Below are positions 11,418-21,056 of a stretch of 64,000 nt of DNA, piece by piece. The notes under the pieces are model-generated. The model searched no databases and was not told the DNA's origin. It worked only from the letters and a program-made list of their open reading frames with translations. Position 1 is the stretch's first letter. Every line of letters starts with the position of its first letter. A program made the position numbers and the translations under genes. Source of the DNA: Prinia subflava (taxonomy: Eukaryota; Chordata; Aves; Passeriformes; Cisticolidae); contig NW_026960614.1 of the NCBI RefSeq assembly GCF_021018805.1, positions 1,758,183 to 1,822,182 on the forward strand. The letters are read 5' to 3'.

Positions 11418-12719
11418 TTAAACTTTTGGGCAGACTTCTTTCCACCATGGTTGCTCTCTCGGAACTATTATGTGGTTCAATACATGAGTGGGAGAAGCTA
11501 CCTTCTTTAAACCTTCTGTCACCATAATTTTTAAGGCTCTGAAAGAAATTAGGATAAGAAACAGAAATACCAGAAACCATATAACTCGTTTAACAATAGA
11601 ATCTTCCCATCCCCTAAGTCTCCAATTCTTAAAAATATTGCCCATCCAGTCTTCTATTTCTTGTTTGATGTCTCCAATCAGGACCTTCATTTTTCCAATG
11701 GAAGCATGGATGCTTTCACTCTTGGAGGATAGGTTGAAACAGCAGAGACCCTTGAATTCCTCACACCCGTGGCCATGTGCAAGAAGAAGGAATGCAATGG
11801 CAGCCCTATTTTTTAACTTGGCCTTCCTGGTAATTTCCTTATCTTTAAGGAGGTCACTAAGTGCAGCTGACGTTAAATTGGCCGGTTTCATAACCCAGCA
11901 TTCTAGGTGGCCTAATTCACCCAGAGCTTTGGCTGTTGATACCCATGGCAATAACACTGAGACAGCAACCATTTTGGACTTTGACCAACGGAAAATTTCA
12001 GGATCACAGTTTTCATCTAATTGGTGCACACTATGTTTTTGGATGGTCGAATTTTTCTTTTGGTTCCAATTCAAAATTTTAATCTGGTTAGGCAAAAACA
12101 GGGACAACTGGCCTATGGTGCATGGGCCTCCATACAGATGAGAGGAGATGCCTGCCCACACTTGATACCCACAAATAAAAAAGTTCCCTTTGGGTAGCTT
12201 TTTGGGAACATCAGTAGAGAAGATGGCAACATTGTCTACTGAAGCACACCACTTGGAAGCCGTGAATTCCCTTTTGTATTGTGCCACTTTAATAAACCTT
12301 TGTGGCTCATAACTGGGTGAATAGTCTAAATGAATACAAAAGGTGGCATGAGCAGAGCCAAGGAGTTCAAGCTCCTGAGGCTCTTGATCTGCATCTGGGA
12401 GTTCTTTTATCTGTGGCATCCATAAGTTGAGAGGGTTGTGCAAGGAAGGGTTTATTATGGAGCGCTCTTGGGGGACTAGAGGGTGGTTTGGGTTAGAATG
12501 TAAACTCAACAAACTTTCAGGGTATTGGGTTGGTTTAAAAGGGATTCCCACCAGGCAAGTTGACAAAGGGTTGTTGACTGCTGCCATTGACATCCACAGA
12601 TGGTCTTGCTTCAAGGCACTGGCCAGGGTTGCCCACATGTTCTTTTGGGGTTGAGGGATGATCCACGCTTCTGAAGACTGGATGGTGATTACCAGGAACC
12701 ACAGGACGTACATCAGCAT
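11418..12719 (-). CDS. env: ERV-B envelope glycoprotein, full-length open frame (433 codons)
   Basis: An uninterrupted frame from ATG (12719) to stop. Residues 1-19 form a signal peptide (hydrophobic LWFLVITIQ, then SSEA). About 230 residues of SU follow, and a basic patch (RWSKSK) near 244-249 sits where SU/TM cleavage would occur, though it is not a canonical furin site. TM has the CX6CC motif CEEFKGLCC (319-327) just after 'FLLLAHGHG', a coiled-coil-like stretch, a membrane anchor (about 379-396, VIWFLVFLFLILISF) and a short tail. This layout is that of alpharetrovirus-type Env. It is preceded on the minus strand by integrase and followed by a polypurine tract and LTR. It is the only env in the window without stops. 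Whether it is expressed is unknown. Confidence 0.88.
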   Translation of the reverse strand: MLMYVLWFLVITIQSSEAWIIPQPQKNMWATLASALKQDHLWMSMAAVNNPLSTCLVGIPFKPTQYPESLLSLHSNPNHPLVPQERSIINPSLHNPLNLWMPQIKELPDADQEPQELELLGSAHATFCIHLDYSPSYEPQRFIKVAQYKREFTASKWCASVDNVAIFSTDVPKKLPKGNFFICGYQVWAGISSHLYGGPCTIGQLSLFLPNQIKILNWNQKKNSTIQKHSVHQLDENCDPEIFRWSKSKMVAVSVLLPWVSTAKALGELGHLECWVMKPANLTSAALSDLLKDKEITRKAKLKNRAAIAFLLLAHGHGCEEFKGLCCFNLSSKSESIHASIGKMKVLIGDIKQEIEDWMGNIFKNWRLRGWEDSIVKRVIWFLVFLFLILISFRALKIMVTEGLKKVASPTHVLNHIIVPREQPWWKEVCPKV

Positions 12720-12859
12720 TTTTCGGGATGGGATAACGTCAAAAAGAAAAAAGAATTACACAGTAATAACTTGAAAACATCTGATAAATGAATCTGGGAT
12801 CAGGACTCAGGTTCTTCCATTCCTTCCTGTCAGCGTCTCCTTAAGGAAGCCACTGTCAC

Positions 12860-13623
12860 ATCTTTTGGTTGGTTCGCTGGCCCTTTATATGTTTTGGGAG
12901 CTATGGTTTTACCCATTTCTGAGGGACACATTTCGAGCCAGAGGGTGTGGATATACATGGGTACCCACATCCCCAGGTTACCAATTCATATGGGCCCTCT
13001 ACCTCCCATGTTTCCAGATTTTTCATCATGACTGGAGGGAGTTCTCCTAGTCGCAAGGAGACATTCTGACTAAAATGACGGACCACTGGAGGGTTTAGAT
13101 TTTCAAAAGGTCAATTTAGGAAATTGACGGTGAAGAGGGCTTTGCACAACTGCAGTTGTACTAATACCTTGCTGTCCTCTTTCTGCTGCTCAAGGACTCA
13201 ATTAAGGGACTGGTGTATTATTTCAGTCACAGCCTGACCTGTGGGGAAGTAGGGGATGCCCTTTTTATGCTTTCCCCATTGCTTCAGAAACTCATCAAAG
13301 GCCTTGGAGGCATATGTGGGCCCGTTATCAGTTCTGATGACTTTGGAGATCTCCAGAACAGAGAAGGCATGCACTAGGTGTTTTTGGGCATCTGTGGTCT
13401 TCTCCCCGTGTGGGCAGAGGCATAGACTGCTCCAGAATAGGTGTTGACGGATAGGTGCACATTCTTCAATCTGCCAAATTGGGGTATGTGGGTGACATCA
13501 GTTGGCCACACCTCAAAACTACTGAGTCCTCTAGGATTGATCCCTGAGCCTAAAGATGGGATGGCATACCTTTGACAATTTGGACATGTTGCCACAATGG
13601 CCTTGGTTTGATCAATGGGATTG
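12860..13623 (-). pseudogene. pol: ERV-B pol, integrase core and C-terminus
   Basis: Minus-strand translation gives CPNCQ (zinc CxxC), 'WPTDVTHIPQFG' (first Asp), 'RTDNGPTYAS' (second Asp, near 13330), and 'GIPYFPTGQAVTE' with the catalytic Glu. The C-terminal domain ('ETWEVEGPYELVTWG') is at 12901-13086. Stops break the frame after the core. The N-terminal HHCC half lies on the far side of ERV-K1 at 18097-18267. Confidence 0.85.
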
Positions 13624-13629
13624 GTGGAC
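13624..13629. repeat. Left TSD of ERV-K1
   Basis: GTGGAC here matches GCGGAC at 18091-18096 with one difference. The two copies mark ERV-K1's insertion into the integrase gene of ERV-B. Confidence 0.8.
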
Positions 13630-13808
13630 TGTTGCTGTTTGCCATGCTCACACTGACCACACGGAGACTTGAGAGTTGTGTGAGAAAGCAGGGCAGAGCA
13701 AGTCCGCCCTTTGTTTATTCCATGCTCTTAAATACTATTTGAAAGGTGACCATGGATTTGGAGAGTGGAATCCCCACCTCTCAACCACATTGGTCAAAAG
13801 GACTGTCA

Positions 13809-14236
13809 TATTGACATTTCTCTCAATACCTCCGAGGGTCCAGCCAGCGGAGAAATGGCTTAATAAAATAGCGAGACGGCTTCTCAGGATAGGCTTTGTA
13901 AAATAAAGGTTTTAATAACAGCAAAAATAACAAACATTACAAAATGAAAAGAGATAAGCCGAGCACAGTGTACCAAGCACAGTTACACTGGCTAAGGCAT
14001 TCCCAAAAAGCCCACGTGCACCTCTTGTGCTGGCTCTTTAATACTCGATTGTCTAGGTGGGCTTATTTGGCTCTTTGCCCAATGAGATGGACACTAGGCT
14101 TTGAGGTGCACTTCCAAAGCCCTATCACTGTGCCTATGCTGCTACTGAGCCAATTGCAACAAGCAGGCTATAGAAAATTCTAGTTTAACTTCCTTATATA
14201 GAAACACCTGCTCGGGTACAGAAATGCACAACTACA
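13809..14236 (-). mobile_element. Solo LTR nested in ERV-K1 3' LTR
   Basis: 428 bp flanked by the perfect 6-bp repeat CTGTCA (13803-13808 and 14237-14242). The target sequence is intact in the 5' LTR near 17937. On the minus strand it starts TGTAGTTGTG and ends ATGTCAATA, so the 3' terminus is TA rather than the usual CA. AATAAA on the minus strand near 13864 sets orientation. Confidence 0.85.
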
Positions 14237-14372
14237 CTGTCACACAACCTTTCCTCTCCTTGGAGAAGAATGTGAAAACAGTGGTAATATTTACAAAACA
14301 CGATCTCCTGTTTACATGAAAGAGTGTTAGAAGGTGAAAACTACTTTAATATGAACGCTCAGAAAACTAGGA

Positions 14373-14702
14373 TGTTGCCATGAGGTTTTTTCCTGGTTTG
14401 CCGAGCGTTCATATTAGAGGAGAAATGTGCAGTTTCTTGCGCTCGTGAAGGTAAACAGAGGACCATGTTTTGTAAACACTGCCCTTGTTATGAATTCCTT
14501 CTCAAGGAGAAGGGGAGGTTGAATGACAGTCTCCTTAACCAATGTGGTGGGGAGGTGGGAATTCCTTCCTCCAATCCACAGGCCTCATAGGAAAAGCATA
14601 AAAGTAGGTTTTTGTAAATAAACCGGGTCTTCTGCCCTGCTGCTCTGTTGCACCCAGACCTGTGTCTCCAGTCTGTTTTTTGGATAGGCCTGCACGGCGA
14701 TA
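14373..14702 (+). mobile_element. Second solo LTR nested in ERV-K1 3' LTR, opposite strand
   Basis: 330 bp from TGTTGCCATGAGG to GCACGGCGATA, flanked by CTAGGA (14367-14372) and CCAGGA (14703-14708). It has a TATA-like CATAAAAG (near 14598) and AATAAA (near 14618). It belongs to the same group as its host LTR but lies inverted, and it also ends in TA. Confidence 0.85.
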
Positions 14703-14994
14703 CCAGGAAATCTCATGGTGACATCTCACCCTTTTAACTGTTAAAAAAAGAAAACAAACAAACAAACAAACAAAAAAAAAGAGAAATGAACAATTGTACA
14801 AACAGGGAAAAAAAAAGAAAAAACCTGTACAAAGTTCACTGACCTTCAGTTTGGTCATGGTTTGAAGGTTGACTGTTGGCCTGATTCTGCCTTTCCTGTG
14901 CAGGGTTTCACCCTGAATCCCTTGCAGGAACCTGCTCAAAAGTTCCCTGAGCACATTCAACAGTGGTTTGACCAGACGACCTTCATTTTCTAAA

Positions 14995-15634
14995 TCACTG
15001 TGTGATGCAAAGGCAGGAGCATTCCAAGAAAAAAAAATCACTCAAATCAAAGTTCTGTCCCAATCCACATCCCCAAACCACATGCACATTCCCCCTGCAA
15101 AGGTCACAGTGGCTACAGTAATATAAAGCTGAACCATAGCCGACAGTTCCTCTGAGTCCACAATTACCACAGCCTGCTGGCTCCCACAGCATCACGCTGT
15201 TCCACCCAATCCTGCAACAGGCAGCTCCACAGGATCCAAAGCCACTATGGAGGCCATGCAGAAAAGGAGAGGATGGCCAAATCCGTGCCCATGTCAATCA
15301 GATCTCGAAGAGGCATCTCTGACGGGGTGGCACTGGGGTGGCACAGAGTACACAGTGTTTCAGGATCAGACAGGATCACAGTCCAGTGCACTTGAAGCAG
15401 CTCAGCAGACTTGAAGCGGCTGCCTTCACGACACTGATCCTCAAACCTGAGGACAGAAAACTTAAAAAACACAAGTTGAGCAATTTGAATTTTCTCAAAG
15501 AATGTGACATGGGAGGTGGGTGTGGAAACCATTGCACAAGTGTGCACTTTGCAAGAGTCCAAAATGACCATTGCTTCTGTGGTGACATCAACACCTCCTG
15601 AACTGCAAGTGCTGGCTGCAAACTGGCCAAACAA
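14995..15634 (-). pseudogene. ERV-K1 dUTPase and protease
   Basis: The minus-strand frame at 15245-15634 begins with a dUTPase-like segment ('GGVDVTTEAMVILDS'). It ends with a retroviral protease-like segment, 'IDMGTDLAILSFSAWPP', in which the usual DTG/DSG active site reads DMG. The rest of protease continues in another frame to about 14995. Having dUTPase upstream of protease is the betaretrovirus arrangement. Frameshifts and the altered active site make it non-functional. Confidence 0.65.
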
Positions 15635-16454
15635 AGTTGCTCCTGCTCCAGGGCCTGGGGAAGTGTTTGGTTCCCCAGACGTCTTCGGCGCCTCCTCTGC
15701 TTCCGATTTCCTGGGCTTGGCAAGGGCCAGCCATCAGCATGAACCACTGCTTTACATGTTTGCAGCATGATCTGGCTTGCCACACCATGGGCAGAAAAAC
15801 AAGGGAGTCACTTTCTGTGCCTCCTTTCCCTGTTTTCCACTGGTCTGAGCATTTGCCTCTCTTCTGCCCACCCTTCAGCCCCTTTGTGGATGGCTGTGAG
15901 GCAGCAGCCAGGGCAGACACCTTAAGGTCAAAGGTGTCCACATTCGCACAGGCCTGGATCATGTCCAGCACATCAGAAGTCTCAGAAAGGCTTCCAAGGA
16001 GCCTCTGGCAAGCAGCATTAGCATTGCTCCTTGCAAACTGTTCGAGCAAAATCAGTTTCAAAGGGTCATCCTCAACTCGCCTCTCCAAAGAATCAGCCAA
16101 ACGCCTTACAAACTGAACAAAGGGTTCGTCTGGCTTCTGGACTATAGTCAAAAAGTCCTGCTTTAGAGAAGAGGATAAAATCGTTTTCACGAGTGCTGCT
16201 ATGCCTATTTTTCGGCACTGATTCAGCACACTCTGAGGCACCCCGAACTGCACGTCAGGATAAGCAAATTTGCCTCTCCCAGTAAGTAGATTGACTACGA
16301 CCCCAAACATGGGATCTTCCTGAGACAATTGACTATTTTGGACAGCCACATCTGCAGCCAGCAGTCTCCAATTGTCTTCAAAGGCAAAAACCCCAACAGG
16401 TCCAAACAACGCCAAAGCCAGGCATCTAATTTCATGTGGAAGGATGAAATCCAC
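15588..16454 (-). pseudogene. gag: ERV-K1 gag, capsid and nucleocapsid region
   Basis: A 288-codon frame with a capsid N-domain ('FEDNWRLLAADVAVQN') and the major homology region ('IVQKPDEPFVQFVRRLADSL'), diagnostic of retroviral capsid and closest in style to betaretroviruses. Downstream, a zinc-knuckle pattern CPWCGKPDH lies in a different frame (near 15785), and its last Cys position is a stop. Capsid is therefore open while nucleocapsid is frameshifted. Confidence 0.82.
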
Positions 16455-16821
16455 AAATTTAACACGGATCAGCTGTATGACATCAGAAAAACCGAGATCA
16501 CATTTGGCTACCTCCCCTCAGAAGGGAGGCAGATCTGCCCAAGACAGGACGGTGTGGCAGTGAGGCTGTGAAACCGTCCCCACAGCTCTCGGGACCGGCC
16601 TGAGCACAGCTGCACATTCAGAGAGCGGCTCCACAAGGGCACCGGCTAGACCTGGTTGCGGTGCGGGGCCAGAAATGCGTCCCAATCCAGTGCAGGGCAA
16701 GTGTGCAAATCTGACAGTGATTCAGCCCCACCTGCCCTCCGCAAAGCCAGCTTCCTTGCAAGTGCCGGCCGGGGGAGAGGGGGGGCGGCAGATCCACTGC
16801 GGCCCTCAGTCCCTGCTCGGT

Positions 16822-17680
16822 TCAGGGGGGCCGGGGACGCGCGGGCAGGTGCCGGCCGGGGGAGGAGGGCCCACTCGCAGCAGGTGGGGCCAGGGGCCGC
16901 ACAGGCAGGGGGCGGGCTGCTGGGTTGCTCTGATGACGCAGCCCATGTGGAGCAGGGCAAGGCGGCCCCGCCCCCACTGGGCTGCTCTGACGCAGTGCTG
17001 CCTTGGCAGGGGCCGGGCCAGCCGGTGGGTGGGCACAGATTCCCCCCGCCGGCATGTCTGCCAACGGCGCAGGAGGCTGCTCAGTCCCCACTCCAGGGCT
17101 GGGGGGCCTGCCGTCAGCATCCAGTGCCTGCACATAAGGCACTGCCGATCCCAGGTCTGCCCCGGGGACCGCAATGCGCTCTCCCTGCAGCGCCCCGGCT
17201 GCCCCAGGAAAGGGACCAGAAAAAAGTCCGCATCCCTCCCAAAATTCACGCTGGCCACTCACAACCCCCGACACAGGGGTGCAGACCCCCCCGCGATGGC
17301 TCAAACCCCGCTTCAGAAAGGTCATCATCCAGAAGAATGGAGCTTGAGGGGGGAGCCGGCTCTGCTCTCTTTCTCCATCACAATTCCAGAATTGGCATCT
17401 AGGCCAATCTCCCCAAGAAGGAGAAAAAATTTCGCCCAAGATCCCAACAATGTGGTTGCCATCAGGTGTCTGTCAAGGACAGATGCAAAGAGACTTTTTT
17501 CCAAAGTCTCCCATAAGGCCACTGACAGTGCCTTTTCAGCACTATAAAAATTTCGCGTGTTTTTCCCCAGGAATACAGTTCTCTCACGTGTCCACTTGGT
17601 AGCGTAGCTTCACAGGACATCACAAATGAGTGGAGAAGTTCCATCAGAAATCGATCTTCCGACAAAATCGTGGGTTTCAT
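16822..17680 (-). pseudogene. gag: ERV-K1 gag, matrix and proline-rich region
   Basis: The first in-frame ATG is at 17678-17680 ('MKPTILSEDRFLMELL'). The open frame reaches back to 17752 but only through a GTG at the PBS. The N-terminal 80 residues match the gag of ERV-K2 at 48427-49171. A stop follows, and the remainder (GC-rich, Pro/Gly/Ala-rich) is frameshifted. Confidence 0.72.
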
Positions 17681-17744
17681 GATGGCAGCAGTGGAAAACA
17701 GTTTTTTCTTATTTTTTCTTTTTTCTCGTCCCACAGTTTGCAAT

Positions 17745-17762
17745 TTTACCACGTGGACACCA
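17745..17762 (-). other. ERV-K1 primer binding site
   Basis: On the minus strand TGGTGTCCACGTGG... starts two bases after the LTR. It resembles the tRNA-Lys-type PBS of ERV-K2 (TGGCGCCCCCACGTGG) with changes, so lysine priming is likely but not certain. Confidence 0.6.
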
Positions 17763-17764
17763 GA

Positions 17765-18090
17765 TGTCGCTGTTTGCCATGCTCAAATTGACCACACGGA
17801 GACTTGGGAGTTGTGTGAGAAAGCAGGGCAGAGCAAGTCCGCCCTTTGTTTATTCCATGCTCTTAAATACTATTTGAAAGGTGACCATGGATTGGAGAGT
17901 GGAATCCCCACCTCTCAACCACATTGGTCAAAAGGACTGTCACACAACCTTTCCTCTCCTTGGGGAAGAATGTGAAAACAATGGTAATATTTACAAAACA
18001 CGATCTCCTGTTTACATGAAAGATTGTGAGAAGGTGAAAACTTCTACTTTCATATGAATGCTCAGAAAACTAGGAAATCTCATGGTGACA
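17765..18090 (-). mobile_element. ERV-K1 5' LTR
   Basis: 326 bp. On the minus strand it reads TGTCACCATGAG to AAACAGCGACA, with AATAAACAAAGG near 17845. It ends in the canonical CA, unlike the related solo LTRs that end in TA. Confidence 0.9.
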
Positions 18091-18096
18091 GCGGAC

Positions 18097-18267
18097 CAGA
18101 ACAGGTACATTTTGATGAAAATTTTGACGACTCAGCTTGGCCTTCTGGAATAGATCTGGTAAGTTGGCCATTTCAGCTGGAGTGGCTAGGGCATCAGCCT
18201 TTCGATTGCCCTCTGCAATGAAGCCTGGCAGATCCGTGTGTGACCTCACATGCATCACATAATATGG
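18097..18267 (-). pseudogene. pol: ERV-B pol, RNase H end and integrase N-terminus
   Basis: Minus-strand frame with 'HVRSHTDLPGFIAEGNRKAD' (C-terminal RNase H) running into 'LSRQNFHQNVPVLVR' (start of the HHCC zinc domain). The protein breaks at ERV-K1 and continues at 13623. The upstream remainder of pol is lost at the plus-strand LTR starting at 18268. Confidence 0.85.
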
Positions 18268-18825
18268 TGTCCTAGGTTACAATGTAAGATGTGCCCAAAG
18301 TATGTATTCTATCACCATCTTCAGGAGCTGTTGAAACCAGGTAGGGCAGTGTTTCCCTTGCCCCCTCCCTCTGGACTATCTTGTGTTAATGGGCCATCAA
18401 GGCCTCGCCCATGACTCATTGGTAACTCCCTCCAGGAGCTATCTCTGTTTAATGGGCAATCAAGGACCCACTGCATGACATAAAATTACATCATCCCATT
18501 GTGAGATGCTCTGCTCAGGGGGAGGAGCCAAGCATTCCCACCTGGATATAATCTGGGATTTGGGACAGCACAGCAGGCCTTACCCACTGGATTCTCAGAG
18601 GACAAGAGCCACCAGACCTTTCTACAGGATCACTGCTTCAACAAGACTGCTTCATCTGGACTGCTACCACCACCCTAACTAATAGGGTGTCAGGTTGTAT
18701 TCTGACTCTGTCAGTGGTTTTTGTGATATTGCTTTTATTTTATTTTACTTTTTTTCTCTCTCTCTCCTATTAAATTGTATTTCTGACTTGGAGTCTCTCA
18801 CTGGTTTTGCTTTTAAACCAGCACA
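18268..18825 (+). mobile_element. LTR (H-type) with adjoining PBS, 5' LTR of a truncated provirus
   Basis: 558 bp from TGTCCTAGGTTAC to AAACCAGCACA. A second copy lies inverted at 50572-51126. A purine/pyrimidine microsatellite and ATTAAA-like signal lie near 18770. The PBS and leader that follow show this was a 5' LTR, not a solo LTR. Confidence 0.85.
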
Positions 18826-18830
18826 TCTTT

Positions 18831-18848
18831 TGGTGCCCAATGTGGGGC
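18831..18848 (+). other. Primer binding site, tRNA-Lys type
   Basis: TGGTGCCCAATGTGGGGC closely resembles the tRNA-Lys(1,2) PBS of betaretroviruses, differing at two C/T positions. It follows the LTR after five bases. Confidence 0.75.
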
Positions 18849-19253
18849 AGGAGGTACTGAGAAAAGTCAGAAATACAATTTTGTATTGAAAAGGACACCT
18901 GTTTGCAATGATGGTCAACATGCTTACATGGTTCTTATACCTAGCTCTCTATTTTTCCGCACATGGGGCACTATCTGCTGGTCTTAATGGTTTTTTGTAG
19001 ACCAGGGTATGGTATTAGGATTGCTTTATTTGTCTATTATGTCGATTGCATTATAACCTCCGAGGCAATGAACACCATTCAGAACATATACTCAACTTTG
19101 CTTGTCCTAGTTTAGGATGGTATGTCTGGGGCCTCAGCAATCGCACCCAGCCCCTGTGGGGAGGGGTAAAGATTGATTTTTTTCCAGCCGTTCAGGCCTG
19201 ACACAGCAGTTTTTTAAAATATTGAGTTCTCTCTGGATGCCAGGGACAGTGTA

Positions 19254-19697
19254 ATGTTGTTAGTTCTGCTTTGTCTTCTCTGCACGGCCTGCATCATGCT
19301 TAGAAACAAGACACTACATGGTGTGGTCCAGCATCTTCTTGAGAAAGAGGAAAAAAGAAGCAAAGCAACAGTGTCCATGTCCACACAGACTGTCACAGAG
19401 GAGAAAGAAAACAAAAGCAAAGCAACAGTGTCCACATCTATGCAGGCTGTCACAGAGGAGAAAGGAACTAAAGGTGTCGTCAGCATCACCATACGAACCA
19501 TCACCAAACCAGAACAGCCTAAACCAGTAGCAGTTGCCCCCATTCAGAAGAAGAAATCAAAGAGTAAATTAGTCCGCATAGTGACTGACGAGGGTGTGGC
19601 AGTTTTGCCTAGTCCTGATCTCAGGAAGAGCTATACAGGATTCACAACGCCGCTGGTCCTGGGCTGTGTGCCTGTGTACCTCAATAACATCATCTGA
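19254..19697 (+). CDS. Possible gag N-terminal frame, 147 codons
   Basis: An open frame about 430 bp downstream of the H-LTR. A hydrophobic start (LLVLLCLLCTACIML) is followed by a charged region with two imperfect 16-residue repeats (SKATVSMSTQTVTEEK and SKATVSTSMQAVTEEK), then a Lys-rich stretch. Position suggests a gag leader or accessory frame of the provirus. I see no capsid motif after it, and the sequence turns GC-rich and non-retroviral beyond 19700. It could be a chance-preserved fragment. Confidence 0.45.
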   Translation: MLLVLLCLLCTACIMLRNKTLHGVVQHLLEKEEKRSKATVSMSTQTVTEEKENKSKATVSTSMQAVTEEKGTKGVVSITIRTITKPEQPKPVAVAPIQKKKSKSKLVRIVTDEGVAVLPSPDLRKSYTGFTTPLVLGCVPVYLNNII

Positions 19698-20640
19698 GGT
19701 AGCTCCCTGGCATTCAGAGTTGCTATGGAAATTCACAGGCCTGGGAGCAGAGGAAGAACTACTCCTCCCATGGGAGATTTCCTCTCCACCCTCTTTATAG
19801 AAGGCTTTGGCCCCCGGCTCCTCCTCTAGGGCTAGTGCCGTGGGCTGCACACGCTGGCTGCCCCTCCGCTTCTCCCCTCCTCCTTCACTGGCTGGGAGCC
19901 TGCCAGGGGCATGCCCCCCCTTCTCAGATGGAGGTGGCAGGGGATGGGGTGGGGGGACAAACCCAACTGGAGGCAGCAGTGGCAGTGGCCTCGCTGCTCC
20001 GACTAGGGGCCATGACAGGAGCGGCGGTGCTAGCTGCCAAAGCCCTTCCCCCCCCCCCCCGCCGGCTGCAATGTTGGCGGGGTCAGGGATGATGGAGCCT
20101 GCAGCACCATCGAGGGTGGCACTGGGGCTGGAGGGGCCCTTCCTGGACCCGAGCCTGGGCCCCTCCCATCTCCAGGGATGTTTTTACTACAATATTCACA
20201 AGAAAATGCATACCCCATACCTCAGCAGTTATGAGTGAGAAAGTAATCGGGGGGGAGAGAGAGAAAGCAAGCAAGGACGGGATTTGAACTCCTGCTCTTC
20301 GAAGTCACAGGGCAGGGACTCACTCCCTGCACCACTGCTGGCTTCACACCAACAGCACTGCAATCTAACCCTGTCTTTCAGAGAGCGTTCTCTCACTACC
20401 AGCAGGGAGACGGAGAGCACTCCGCCTGACTCTCGGGCCCTTTCACTAACACCTAACTCAGGTGCTAAACAGAATACCTTTTTATTCAGTTACTCACGCC
20501 CCTCTGTCAGGTCCATGGGACTTTGGATTCTTGGACTCTGATACCTCCTGGGCCACAGCTGGGACCACCCTCCTCTCCAAGCGCCGGCAGGAGCTGGGTG
20601 TTCCTCTGGTCCAGGGGGGGTTTCAGATGCCTCACTGTCC
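19698..20640. other. GC-rich unidentified stretch
   Basis: Several overlapping open frames occur on both strands because of high GC and few stops, but none has a recognisable domain. A Pol III-like box B (AGTTCAAATCC on the minus strand, near 20285) occurs inside. I cannot assign this block. Confidence 0.4.
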
Positions 20641-21056
20641 CAGAAACGGCCAGAAACTGATGCCTTAGAAGGCTGACCTGAAAGAGAGACTGGACAGAGC
20701 TAGAGAATAAAGTAGGTATTTATTGAAAGGCCTCCAGGATCCACCTTGGGGCTGCACCCAGGGTGGACTAAGAATGGCCACAAAATGGCTGACCGGTCAC
20801 TAGATCTTACATTTTTAAAAGTTTTGGTCCATTTGCATATTGGGGTTTAATTGTCCAGTTACAGTTTCATGTTGTGAGGTTCTATCTTTCTTGTTCCTCC
20901 CCTCAGTCTACTGTTGTTTGTGCTTTTGGACTTGAAAGTTGTTCTTGGTTCCCAGTAGGAAAAGGATTTGTTTTTCTACCTACTCTGTGAAGAGAGCTTA
21001 CTGGCACTTAATATGAGGCTCAGAACTAAATCCCTAGGTAGCAACAACTGCAACAA
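20640..21056 (-). mobile_element. Probable LTR remnant
   Basis: On the minus strand AATAAATACC (near 20715) follows a U3-like region, and the block ends near GGTAGCAACA. The shape fits an LTR, but I found neither a TSD nor a second copy here. Confidence 0.45.

Larger units (their letters stand above)
13630..14723 (-). mobile_element. ERV-K1 3' LTR carrying two nested solo LTRs
   Basis: After removing the inserts at 13809-14236 and 14373-14702 with one TSD copy each, about 324 bp remain. These match the 326-bp 5' LTR along their length. The minus-strand start TGTCACCATGAG (14723) abuts the purine tract AAAAGGGTGAGA. Confidence 0.88.
13630..18090 (-). mobile_element. ERV-K1: beta-like provirus with gag, dut and pro but no pol or env
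   Basis: Paired LTRs (17765-18090 as 5' and 13630-14723 as 3', the latter enlarged by two inserts) enclose about 3.0 kb of internal sequence. Minus-strand order is PBS, gag matrix, capsid, degraded nucleocapsid, dUTPase and protease, then directly a purine tract and 3' LTR. RT, integrase and env are absent, so mobility would have depended on another virus. The provirus splits ERV-B's integrase and is flanked by GTGGAC and GCGGAC. Confidence 0.88.

Noticed and set aside
16656..17547. Plus-strand frames of about 250-290 codons
   Set aside because: These are antisense shadows of the GC-rich gag region of ERV-K1 on the minus strand.
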